Counted from the stretch's first letter, positions 1-6,947 are shown. The stretch: DNA of 8,152 bases from Hyphomicrobiales bacterium (GCA_003232175.1 QILX01000291.1:1-8152); one strand, 5' to 3'. Notes: generated by a model from the sequence alone, not told the origin. Translations and numbers: made by a program.

Positions 1-414
1 GGTTACGATACCATGGTCGGTGAGCGGGGCCTGAAGCTCTCCGGTGGTGAAAAACAACGGGTCGCCATCGCCCGCACTTTACTGAAGGCTCCTCCAATCC
101 TGATTCTCGATGAGGCCACATCGGCGCTGGACAGTCTGACGGAAAAAGAAATTCAAACGGCCCTCGCCGTGGCATCCAGGGGACGAACCACCCTGGTGAT
201 CGCCCATCGCCTGTCAACGATCATCGACGCCGACCAGATCCTGGTGCTTGAGGCAGGGCGTGTCGCCGAACGATGGATGGAATTTATGCATCATTATGGC
301 GCCGGCAGCAGGAAGCCGCCGATGCCGAGGCCGCCCAATCGGCAGCGTCCGGAGACCAATCAGACGGCCCGGAATTTAATACCGGAATTGTCGAGGCCGG
401 TGATCAGCGGATGA
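1..414 (+). CDS. Atm1/HMT1-type ABC exporter, C-terminal part of the ATPase domain (5' end outside window, 3' end frameshifted)
   Basis: This is the end of a nucleotide-binding domain of an ABC exporter of the Atm1/ABCB7/HMT1 type. Frame 1 is open from base 1, so the gene begins outside the window. Visible in order are the signature motif LSGGE (37-51) followed by KQRVAIAR, Walker B ILILDE (97-114) with its catalytic Glu at 112-114, the D-loop SALD, and the switch His in IAHRLST (205-207). The wording GERGLKLSGGEKQRVAIAR and the stretch VIAHRLSTIIDAD closely resemble mitochondrial and alphaproteobacterial Atm1 proteins, which export glutathione-linked sulfur or metal compounds across the inner membrane. 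A different substrate cannot be excluded from this fragment. After the residues VAER the frame stops making family sense; the usual GTH-x-E-LL segment is absent, and the expected tail continues in frame 3 (see 273-494). Frame 1 then runs through a Pro/Arg-rich non-homologous tail to TGA at 412-414. All catalytic motifs lie before the break, so activity may survive. Confidence 0.8.
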   Translation, partial: GYDTMVGERGLKLSGGEKQRVAIARTLLKAPPILILDEATSALDSLTEKEIQTALAVASRGRTTLVIAHRLSTIIDADQILVLEAGRVAERWMEFMHHYGAGSRKPPMPRPPNRQRPETNQTARNLIPELSRPVISG

Positions 415-494
415 GCGGGCGGGCCTTGCGGGAAGCAAAAGACGAAAAACCCCCAGCTCTGGCAACCCTGACGGATACCGATACGGCACGGTAA
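273..494 (+). pseudogene. Out-of-frame C-terminal tail of the ABC exporter
   Basis: Frame 3 from 273 reads MDGIYASLWRRQQEAADAE, which is what normally ends the ATPase domain of Atm1-type exporters (compare the IY-x-x-x-W segment in human ABCB7). It follows an Ala/Gln-rich tail to TAA at 492-494. The join to the upstream frame lacks about nine residues (a GTH-x-E-LL-like segment). A loss of 28 bases would both remove those residues and give exactly the observed change from frame 1 to frame 3. This is therefore read as the displaced end of the preceding gene, not a gene of its own. The lesion may be real or an assembly or sequencing error. Confidence 0.65.
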
Positions 495-502
495 GAGAAC
501 CA

Positions 503-554
503 CCGGCTGGTGGGTATATAATCAAGGTCGGAGCCGGTATATATTCACCACCGG
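503..554. repeat. Long imperfect inverted repeat upstream of psd, possible operator or RNA switch
   Basis: The left arm CCGGCTGGTGGGTATATA (503-520) is complementary to the right arm TATATATTCACCACCGG (538-554): 15 Watson-Crick pairs, two G-U pairs and one bulged C, around a 17-base loop. The first six bases of the left arm (CCGGCT, 503-508) can instead pair perfectly with AGCCGG inside the loop (532-537), giving a mutually exclusive second fold. No T-run follows, so it is not a standard intrinsic terminator. A perfect -10 hexamer TATAAT (517-522) overlaps the left arm but has no good -35 box. It could be a protein-binding operator, a leader structure for psd, or chance. Confidence 0.45.
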
Positions 555-582
555 ACCGCAAAGTTATGAAGACACAACATCA

Positions 583-1281
583 ATTCGAGACTCGGTTGAA
601 CCGTTCCTGATACCTATTCACCGTATCGGTCGGCCTTTTGTCGCAGCCGCCGCCGTTGCTTCGGTGGTTTTGTGGATTTTTTTGGGGTTTGGTGTTTTTA
701 TCGCCGGTATGCTGGTGACGCTTTTTGTCGCCGCATTTTTCCGCGATCCACCCCGGGTGGTGCCCCTGACCAAAGGGCTGATCGTGGCACCTGGCGATGG
801 TCGCATTGTTGATATCACAACGGTTGAGCCACCGGACGAGCTGGGGCTGGAACCTGGTGAGCGGGTGCGCATTGCGATATTTCTTTCGGTCTTCGATGTT
901 CACATCCAGCGGGCGCCCATCGCCGGACGTATTGCCCGTTACATCTATACGCCCGGCCGGTACACCAATGCTGTCAACCCCAACGCCGGGCGTGAAAATG
1001 AGCGAAAGGCGATGATCATTGAGACTGCCGATGGCACCGAGATCGCGGTGGTCCAGATCGCCGGATGGATTGCACGACGAATTGTTACTTTTCTTGGCGA
1101 AGGCGAGCCCCTGGGCATCGGCGAGCGCTATGGGCTCATAAGGTTCGGCAGCCGCGTGGAGCTTTATCTGCCCTCCGGCGTCGCGGCCCAGGTCGGTGTA
1201 GGGCAGTATGTCAGCGGTGGCGAAACCGTGCTTGCCGATGTTGACAGCGGCCTTGCCGCCCGTGAAATGATAACGATTTGA
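583..1281 (+). CDS. psd: Phosphatidylserine decarboxylase proenzyme (short proteobacterial form)
   Basis: Psd converts phosphatidylserine to phosphatidylethanolamine at the inner membrane, using a pyruvoyl group made by self-cleavage. The cleavage site is visible as RFGSRVELYLP; the Ser codon at 1150-1152 becomes the pyruvoyl residue and splits the protein into a large beta and a small alpha chain. Other family marks are FFRDPPR after the membrane segments, VAPGDGRI, and FLSVFDVHIQRAP with its conserved His. The 5' end is uncertain. The first usual start in frame is GTG at 664, but coding sequence resembling the family N-terminus (SVEPFLIPIHRIGRPF, then a hydrophobic stretch) lies upstream. 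From 472 to 663 the frame has no ATG, GTG or TTG. The start given here (ATT, 583) marks the approximate limit of recognisable homology, giving 232 residues. An ATG at 566 is one frame off, so a one-base deletion is possible. The gene is followed by pssA after 63 bases. Confidence 0.88.
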   Translation: MRDSVEPFLIPIHRIGRPFVAAAAVASVVLWIFLGFGVFIAGMLVTLFVAAFFRDPPRVVPLTKGLIVAPGDGRIVDITTVEPPDELGLEPGERVRIAIFLSVFDVHIQRAPIAGRIARYIYTPGRYTNAVNPNAGRENERKAMIIETADGTEIAVVQIAGWIARRIVTFLGEGEPLGIGERYGLIRFGSRVELYLPSGVAAQVGVGQYVSGGETVLADVDSGLAAREMITI

Positions 1282-1334
1282 CGACCCGTTGCAGGAGAAA
1301 GGCGAGGGTTCCTTCTTGACAGGTCCCGGTACGC

Positions 1335-1339
1335 GGAGG
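1335..1339 (+). promoter_or_regulatory. Ribosome binding site of pssA
   Basis: A GGAGG Shine-Dalgarno sequence sits five bases before GTG at 1345. It fixes that GTG as the start of pssA, since no ATG, GTG or TTG occurs in frame between the psd stop and this codon. Confidence 0.75.
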
Positions 1340-1344
1340 TTGGT

Positions 1345-2202
1345 GTGAGGGAAAAATTCTCGGTCGAAAAACTTGACCCCGAAGGCGCGCGGCGGCGCCA
1401 GCGGCGTTTAAGATTTGGCCGGGTGCCGATTAATTTTTTACTGCCAAACGCGGTTACGCTGCTGGGGCTGGTCGCCGGTGTGACTGCCATTCGTTTTGCT
1501 TTCGAGGGCCGGTTTTCCGACGCTGTCCTTGCCATCCTGCTGGCCGCCATTCTCGATGGCCTTGACGGGCGCATTGCCCGGGCTCTTCGATCCACGTCGC
1601 GATTTGGCGCCGAGCTGGATTCCCTAGCGGATTTTGTCAGTTTTGGTGTCGCCCCTGGCATCGTGCTTTATGCCTGGACCCTGAATAGCCTGGGGGCCGT
1701 CGGCTGGATTGTTGTGATGGCGTTTGCAGTGTGCAGCGCTTTGCGACTGGCCCGGTTCAATGTCACCTTGGAAGATCCGGACCAGCCAAGCTGGATGGCG
1801 CGGTTTTTTGTCGGTGTCCCGGCGCCGGCGGCGGCAATTGTTGCGCTGATACCGTTATATTTTTCCTTGCTGGGCCTACCCGAGTTACCCGGTGGAGCGA
1901 TTATCACACTGATTTATACCGGTTTTATCGCCATACTCATGGTTAGCCGCTTGCCAACCTTTTCGGCCAAGATGCTTGGGCAGCGCGTTCGGCGCGATAT
2001 GGTCATGCCGGGGTTGGTGGTTTTTGCTGTATTTGCCGCGGTCCTTGCCAGCTACACTTGGTTGACGCTGGCTGTGGGTTCGCTGCTTTATCTTGCCGCC
2101 ATCCCTTTTGCATTCGCCCGGCATCGGCAATATGCCAGCGGCCGGCGGGTTGCCGCCGAGGCCCCCTCGGAGCAATCAAAAACCGAAAGCAAAACGGACT
2201 GA
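1345..2202 (+). CDS. pssA: CDP-diacylglycerol--serine O-phosphatidyltransferase (type II, membrane-bound)
   Basis: PssA transfers a phosphatidyl group from CDP-diacylglycerol to serine, making phosphatidylserine, the substrate of Psd encoded just upstream. The CDP-alcohol phosphotransferase signature is complete: Asp71, Asp74-Gly75, Ala78-Arg79, Gly88, Asp92 and Asp96 in the spacing DG-x2-AR-x8-G-x3-D-x3-D. These aspartates bind the two metal ions and the CDP group. The signature follows a basic N-terminal stretch (RRRQRRLRFGRVPINFLLPN) and the first membrane helix. Several further hydrophobic helices follow (about 115-135, 155-175, 182-200, 220-260), consistent with the multi-helix type II enzyme of alphaproteobacteria and Bacillus, not the peripheral E. 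coli type. Length (285 aa) is typical, allowing for a polar C-terminal tail. It probably shares a transcript with psd. No stop codon other than the psd TGA separates the two frames. Its own TGA (2200-2202) directly abuts the stop of the opposing gene. Confidence 0.93.
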   Translation: MREKFSVEKLDPEGARRRQRRLRFGRVPINFLLPNAVTLLGLVAGVTAIRFAFEGRFSDAVLAILLAAILDGLDGRIARALRSTSRFGAELDSLADFVSFGVAPGIVLYAWTLNSLGAVGWIVVMAFAVCSALRLARFNVTLEDPDQPSWMARFFVGVPAPAAAIVALIPLYFSLLGLPELPGGAIITLIYTGFIAILMVSRLPTFSAKMLGQRVRRDMVMPGLVVFAVFAAVLASYTWLTLAVGSLLYLAAIPFAFARHRQYASGRRVAAEAPSEQSKTESKTD

Positions 2203-3543
2203 TCAAATGGGCCGGCTGTCGAGTGGCACCGATCCATGGACCGCGGGCGGTTTTTTTTGTCGGGGTACAACCGTTCCACTGGTCGCAATGGCATAAGCCA
2301 GAGCCATCGCCAGCAGACCCAGCCACCAGGCGGTCCACAAGGAATGGGTGGTTACGAACGCGGCAATGGCAAAAGTGAACAACGCCAGAATGTGAGGCAG
2401 TCTGTCATCGCTCACGGTTGTGAGCCCGCGCCACATGGCCCAGATAATGCCCATCATCGCCAGGGCCCCCAACAGCCCCATGTCGGCCCAGACCTGAAGA
2501 AAGGCATTGTGCGGGTGGTAGATAGTCGAATCGGTAAAGTACAGATTGGCGATTTCAAGTGAGTTGGACCTAAATGTCGATCCCAAACCATGACCGAAAA
2601 TCGGGGCCTCCATGACAAATCGCGCAACCGCATCCCAGATTTCGGCACGAACCAGAAAGCCAAACTTGTCGGCAGTTCCCAAACCGACGGCAAATTCGAA
2701 TATCACTGGATAAATGATCGGCGCTGACAACAGCACCGCCACGACAAATACAAATGCTACATTGAGGACCCACCGAGGACGCCATATGGCAGCCAGATAG
2801 ATCACAACACTGGGTAAAAGACCCAACATCACGGTGTCGCTCTCTCCGGTAAAATTCAGCAGCCAGATCGCGATGGGCGGCAAAATTCCATAGAGGCTAT
2901 GCCCCAGTCGTTTTGTCAGCCACGGCGCGGCAAGCCACGAAAACAACGCCAAGGCCACAAATGTGCGGTTGAAATGGGCCAAAGAAAATTCCTTGGTCTT
3001 GTGCGCCAGCGGAAAAATCCATTCAGAGGCAACGCCCGTGAAGGGCTCAAGGGCCAGCAGCGCAGACACCAGGATCGAGCCCCAAAAAAGGCCCTTCATG
3101 ATCCGTGACGACAACACTGTGCCTCGGATCATGACAAAAAAAACAATGCCATATAACCCCAGATAGACAACCACAGGCGCTACGGCAGCCCGTAGACTTT
3201 CGTAAAGTTCACTGCCATCGTAAACCCGCCAGGCAGCGATGAAGCCAAGAAAAATGAAGCCGCCTACAGAGGCAAAAACCCACCAGGGCGCCGCTTTGAA
3301 ATAGTCGTGCCAGCTCGTTCGACTACGCCACAGATGAAAAAACGAAAACGCCAGGCCCACGGGCAGAAAATATTCTAGCCAATGGCCGCGAAACAGTGAG
3401 ACCAGCGGGACCACGAACCCCAGAAAAACGACGATAAAGCCATCGATAACCCGGTCGACAGGCGCAGCGGAAACATCCCCCGGCCAGTAGGGTCGGCCTG
3501 ATTTCACGTCACCCAAGGTATCGCGGTCTACAACACTCGTCAT
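2203..3543 (-). CDS. O-antigen ligase / polymerase family membrane protein (WaaL/Wzy-like)
   Basis: This is a 446-residue polytopic inner-membrane protein with about ten to twelve hydrophobic segments between residues 32 and 420. It fits the O-antigen ligase (Wzy_C) family, which joins polysaccharide from undecaprenyl diphosphate to lipid A-core or polymerises it on the periplasmic side. Supporting marks are FNRTFVALALF (191-201), an LVRAEIWD segment with Arg299 and a nearby IFGHGLGS (316-322), and the large periplasmic loop ending in YHPHNAFLQVW (His343, His345, Asn346) before a helix. An Arg and a His in such places are needed in characterised WaaL proteins. Ligase and polymerase cannot be separated by sequence reading alone, and ligases for other glycans share the fold. 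The start ATG is fixed by an in-frame TGA two codons upstream (3547-3549), though no clear Shine-Dalgarno is seen. Its stop shares the palindrome TGATCA with the pssA stop. No glycosyltransferase or other polysaccharide gene is adjacent, as is common for isolated waaL-like genes. Confidence 0.82.
   Translation of the reverse strand: MTSVVDRDTLGDVKSGRPYWPGDVSAAPVDRVIDGFIVVFLGFVVPLVSLFRGHWLEYFLPVGLAFSFFHLWRSRTSWHDYFKAAPWWVFASVGGFIFLGFIAAWRVYDGSELYESLRAAVAPVVVYLGLYGIVFFVMIRGTVLSSRIMKGLFWGSILVSALLALEPFTGVASEWIFPLAHKTKEFSLAHFNRTFVALALFSWLAAPWLTKRLGHSLYGILPPIAIWLLNFTGESDTVMLGLLPSVVIYLAAIWRPRWVLNVAFVFVVAVLLSAPIIYPVIFEFAVGLGTADKFGFLVRAEIWDAVARFVMEAPIFGHGLGSTFRSNSLEIANLYFTDSTIYHPHNAFLQVWADMGLLGALAMMGIIWAMWRGLTTVSDDRLPHILALFTFAIAAFVTTHSLWTAWWLGLLAMALAYAIATSGTVVPRQKKPPAVHGSVPLDSRPI
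2240..2258 (+). terminator. Possible intrinsic terminator of the psd-pssA transcript, inside the opposing gene
   Basis: A short GC-rich hairpin (ACCG 2240-2243, loop CGGG, CGGT 2248-2251, extendable by two G-U pairs) runs directly into eight T residues (2251-2258), 38 bases after the pssA stop. The stem is short, so efficiency is doubtful. The position is right for ending plus-strand transcription, and the sequence doubles as codons for the C-terminal tail of the minus-strand gene. Confidence 0.4.
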
Positions 3544-3618
3544 ATTTCAGAACATTTCTGCATTCAAGCCGACCGCGTTTTGCCTGAGATATGTAAGGGG
3601 CGCAACCTATTTCCAGCC

Positions 3619-3647
3619 CCTATGCGCCGTGAACACTGCCCTGTCAA
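3619..3647 (-). promoter_or_regulatory. Candidate sigma70-type promoter for the O-antigen-ligase-like gene
   Basis: On the minus strand a perfect -35 box TTGACA (3647-3642) is followed after 17 bases by CATAGG (3624-3619), which matches the -10 consensus at three of six positions. It lies in the 173-base gap between the RND permease stop (3717) and the ligase-like start (3543) and would give a leader of roughly 70 bases. The rest of the gap holds only a weak five-pair hairpin (3689-3704) without a U-run. This suggests the gene is transcribed independently of the pump genes. Confidence 0.4.
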
Positions 3648-3716
3648 CTTCGCGAGCTTGTCATACTCGCTCTTGCCGCCAGTGCAGCCCGCCGGAATGG
3701 GCGGTCGTTCCGATCA

Positions 3717-6700
3717 TTATTCCGCGGGATCCGCAATTGGAGCCGTCGCTGAGGCGGGTGCGCCAGTAACGTGCGAGGCGCGGCGTTGGTCCGTCCGGCG
3801 CGCCTTCCAAGCCTGGAAGCTTTCGGCATAGACCGCCGGCATGGCCAGCAAAGTCGGGATGAGGATCAAGGTCAAAAGGGTCGAAAACGCCAACCCGAAA
3901 ATTACCGCGGTGGAGAGCTGAACCCACCAGATGGCGGTGACGCCGCCTTGACTTATGGTGCGGCTGAAAAAGTCGATATTGACCATCATCGCCATGGGTA
4001 CCAGGCCCATGATTGTCGTTATCGTGGTGAGCAGGATCGGCCGGATGCGCTGGGCCGAGGTCCGCAATACAGCATCGATGGTATTGAGCCCGTTGGCTCG
4101 CAGCCGGTTGAAAGTGTCCATGAGCACAATGGCATTGTTCACCACAATGCCGGCCAGGGCGACTATGCCGGTGCCCGTCATGATGATCGAAAACGCCTGG
4201 CCGGTGATCATCATGCCCACAAGCACGCCCATGGCCGACATCAGCACAGTGGAAAGGGTGAGGGCGGTCTGGTAGAAGCTGTTGAATTGGGTCACCAAGA
4301 TTATGAACATCAGGAAAAGGGCGGCGATCGCGGCCTTGCCGAGAAATTCACCGGCTTCTTTTTGCTCTTCGTCGGCACCGCGGAAACGAAATTGCACCCC
4401 TGGTGGCCAGCTTTGCGCTTTGATCCATTCATCGACCTCGCCGACTTTGGTGTCGGGTAATATGCCGTCGATGACATTGGCTTTTACCAACATGGCAAAC
4501 CGGCCATTGGCCCGGATAATGGTCGAGACCTTGGGTTCGGCGGACCGATTGATGAAATTGGTAATCGGCACCAGTCCCATTGGCGTTTGAATGCGCAACT
4601 GGTCCACCCGGTCGAAGGAGCGCTGATCCACAGGCAGCCGCAGCCGGATTTCGACCTCATCATCGCTGTCATCGGGGCGGTATTCGCCGATCATCAGGCC
4701 ATTGGTAACCAGCTGGATCATAGCGCCCACCGAGGCGACGTCGGTCCCGAACCGGCCCGCTTCGGCCCGGTCGACATTGATTTCCCATTCGATGCCGGGA
4801 AGAGGGCGGCTGTCCTCGATATCGACCAGCCCATCGACGCTGTTTTCAAAGTACTGGCGGACCTGTCCGGTGACTTCGCGAACTGTGTCATAATTGGTCG
4901 CCGAGATCTCCAGGCGAACATGTTTGCCCGTCGGCGGGCCGCCCTCGATTTTGCGGATTTCGACCTTGACGCCGGCAAGCTTGGCGGTGCGCTGCCGGAT
5001 TTCGGCGAAGATCAGCTTGGCCTTCCGTCGCTGGTCTACAGGGTCCAGCTCCATGGTCATCTGGCCGATGGTGTCGGCGGGCCGGTCCTGAATGTCATTG
5101 GGACTAATACCGCCGGGCCCCGAGCGCCCCGAGCTGAAGAAGAGATTTCTAACCCCTGCCACATCGAGAACTTCGCGTTCGACCTCAATCACCAGGTCCC
5201 GTTCTTCGACCGCGGAAAGGTTACCACGGGCCGACACCAGCACCACAGCTTCCCTGGGCTCCTCATCGACAAAAAATTCAACCCCGTTGTTGTATTTTAT
5301 AAAGGCGAGGATAATGGAGGTGAACAGCGCCAGAGCCAGGACCAGCAACTTGGCTGGGTGGCGGATCACAACAGCCAGAAAACGCACATAAGCGCCGGTA
5401 AAGCCCGGAATTTCGCGATAATCGATGTTCGTATTGCCTGATAGTTTTTGAGCGGTTTCTATATCCTGTGTCGAGGCAATGGTGCGGCCGAAAATTCCGC
5501 CCACCACGGGCAGAAAGATCATCGCGGTGACTAAGGATGCCGAGAGCACGATGACCACCATGACCGGCAGGTAGCTCATGAACTCGCCTGAAACCCCGGG
5601 CCACATAAGCATCGGCAGGAAGGCGGCGAGTGTCGTGGCGGTCGAGGAGACGACGGGCCAGAACATGCGCTGGGCGGCCAGGACATACGCGGCGCGCTTG
5701 TGAAGCCCCTCGGCCATCTTGCGGTCGGCGTATTCGACAATGACAATTGTGCCGTCGACCAGCATGCCGACGGTCAGCACCAGGCCGAACATGACCATCA
5801 TATTCACCGTCATGCCAAAAAGACCAACCAACAGGAAGCCGATCATGAAGGAGGTCGGAATGGCAATGCCGACCAGAATAGCGGAGCGCATGCCCAGGGC
5901 CGCGACAACAATGATCATGACCAGAGCGATGGCGGTCAGGATGGCGGATTGCAGGGACCCCAGGACCTCAAAAATGAATTCCGACTGGTCAAGAGTAAAA
6001 CCGACCACAATGGCTTCGGGCCAGTCGGCGGTAAAATCGGCGACGACCTTGCGCACCGCTTCATTGTTGGAGACGATATTGGTGCCAATGCGCTTAACCA
6101 CCTGAATAGCGATGGTCGGTTCGCCATTGAAGCGCGAAAAGCCCGTGGCGTCCTTGAAGGTGCGTTTGATCGTGGTCAAATCTCCCAGCCGGACAACCGC
6201 ATCTCCATTGACCTTAACGGGAAGTTCGAACACATCGTTGGCGGTCTCGAACAGTCCCGGAACTTTGACATTGAACCGGCCAGCGCCGGTATCCAGGGCG
6301 CCAGCGGGCACTAACTGGTTGTTCCGGGTTACCGCTCGGATCAATTCGGACTGGGTGATATTGTAGGATTCCAGCGCGCTGAGATCGATATTGACCTCCA
6401 GAAGCTCCTCCCGCTGACCGTTCAGGTCGGCGCTCAATACCGTTGATATCGCCTCGATCTCGTCCTGCAGAGCCTTGGCTCTGGTGTAAAGGGTGCGCTC
6501 AGGCACCGCGCCTGAGAGGGTGACGATTATAGTGGGAATCAGTGAGAAATTGGTTTCGAATATGCGCGGTTCATTGGCGTCCGCCGGCAGATCGCCTTTT
6601 GCCAGGTCGACTTTGTTGCGCACGTCAGCCATGGCAATGTCTTTATCGAAATCGGCCCTGAACTCCAGCACGATACCGGCATAACCCTCACTGGCGGAGG

Positions 6701-6947
6701 CAGATATCTCCTTAAGCCCCTCAAGGCTCCGGAGCTGGGTTTCCATTGGCCGGACCAAAAGCCTTTCCGCATCCTCAGGGCTGATGCCGGCTTGCGAAAT
6801 CGACACAAAAAATACCGGAATATCGATGTCCGGGTTGGCATCCTTGGGCACGGTAATATAAGCGATTGCTCCGGCGACAATCAGAACCAGCATCAGCGTC
6901 AAAACGGTCTTGGGGCGGTCCAGAATAGCCGCAAGGGCTGACATCAT
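3717..6947 (-). CDS. RND efflux pump permease (AcrB/MexB-like superfamily, variant proton relay)
   Basis: This 1076-residue inner-membrane transporter is the proton-driven part of a tripartite exporter. The RND layout is clear: TM1 (about 10-31), a first porter domain (40-330), TM2-6 (333-483), TM7 (532-551), a second porter domain (555-870) and TM8-12 (872-1036). Length is close to AcrB (1049). Family marks include RPMETQLRSLEGLKEISA near the N-terminus and RPILLTTITTIMGLVPM (969-985) in TM11. The TM4 motif reads GMLVDGTIVIVE: Asp398 aligns with AcrB Asp407, but the neighbour is Gly399, not Asp. In TM10, GIVVNNAIVL has Asn937 where AcrB has Lys940; Arg969 matches Arg971. This places it in a subclass with an altered relay; the substrate is unknown. 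ATG at 6947 follows a GGAG (6959-6956) by eight bases and overlaps the adaptor stop as ATGA, implying translational coupling. A second ATG follows immediately. The C-terminus carries a 40-residue polar, Ala/Pro-rich tail. Confidence 0.93.
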   Translation of the reverse strand: MMSALAAILDRPKTVLTLMLVLIVAGAIAYITVPKDANPDIDIPVFFVSISQAGISPEDAERLLVRPMETQLRSLEGLKEISASASEGYAGIVLEFRADFDKDIAMADVRNKVDLAKGDLPADANEPRIFETNFSLIPTIIVTLSGAVPERTLYTRAKALQDEIEAISTVLSADLNGQREELLEVNIDLSALESYNITQSELIRAVTRNNQLVPAGALDTGAGRFNVKVPGLFETANDVFELPVKVNGDAVVRLGDLTTIKRTFKDATGFSRFNGEPTIAIQVVKRIGTNIVSNNEAVRKVVADFTADWPEAIVVGFTLDQSEFIFEVLGSLQSAILTAIALVMIIVVAALGMRSAILVGIAIPTSFMIGFLLVGLFGMTVNMMVMFGLVLTVGMLVDGTIVIVEYADRKMAEGLHKRAAYVLAAQRMFWPVVSSTATTLAAFLPMLMWPGVSGEFMSYLPVMVVIVLSASLVTAMIFLPVVGGIFGRTIASTQDIETAQKLSGNTNIDYREIPGFTGAYVRFLAVVIRHPAKLLVLALALFTSIILAFIKYNNGVEFFVDEEPREAVVLVSARGNLSAVEERDLVIEVEREVLDVAGVRNLFFSSGRSGPGGISPNDIQDRPADTIGQMTMELDPVDQRRKAKLIFAEIRQRTAKLAGVKVEIRKIEGGPPTGKHVRLEISATNYDTVREVTGQVRQYFENSVDGLVDIEDSRPLPGIEWEINVDRAEAGRFGTDVASVGAMIQLVTNGLMIGEYRPDDSDDEVEIRLRLPVDQRSFDRVDQLRIQTPMGLVPITNFINRSAEPKVSTIIRANGRFAMLVKANVIDGILPDTKVGEVDEWIKAQSWPPGVQFRFRGADEEQKEAGEFLGKAAIAALFLMFIILVTQFNSFYQTALTLSTVLMSAMGVLVGMMITGQAFSIIMTGTGIVALAGIVVNNAIVLMDTFNRLRANGLNTIDAVLRTSAQRIRPILLTTITTIMGLVPMAMMVNIDFFSRTISQGGVTAIWWVQLSTAVIFGLAFSTLLTLILIPTLLAMPAVYAESFQAWKARRTDQRRASHVTGAPASATAPIADPAE

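Noticed and set aside
664..666. GTG 664 as the confident start of psd
   Set aside because: It would remove the PIHRIGRPF segment and the first membrane helix expected in the family; kept only as an alternative.
1316..1344. TTGACA at 1316-1321 as a promoter for pssA
   Set aside because: No acceptable -10 box is found at 16-18 bases downstream; that stretch is the Shine-Dalgarno region of pssA.
2156..2170. Perfect six-pair hairpin CCGAGG-CCC-CCTCGG at the end of pssA as a terminator for the opposing gene
   Set aside because: There is no T-run on its downstream side in either direction; it lies in codons of a polar, Ala/Glu-rich tail and may be chance.
3689..3704. Hairpin after the permease stop as a terminator
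   Set aside because: The stem is only five pairs around a six-base loop, and no U-run follows on the minus strand.
3771..4460. Plus-strand reading frame (229 codons) opposite the 3' part of the permease
   Set aside because: The permease frame is strongly supported here by TM8-12 motifs; the antisense product is low-complexity and His/Gly-rich.
4587..5441. Long plus-strand reading frame (284 codons) opposite the RND permease
   Set aside because: It lies wholly antisense to a well-supported transporter gene, its translation shows no family features, and long antisense frames are common in GC-rich coding DNA.
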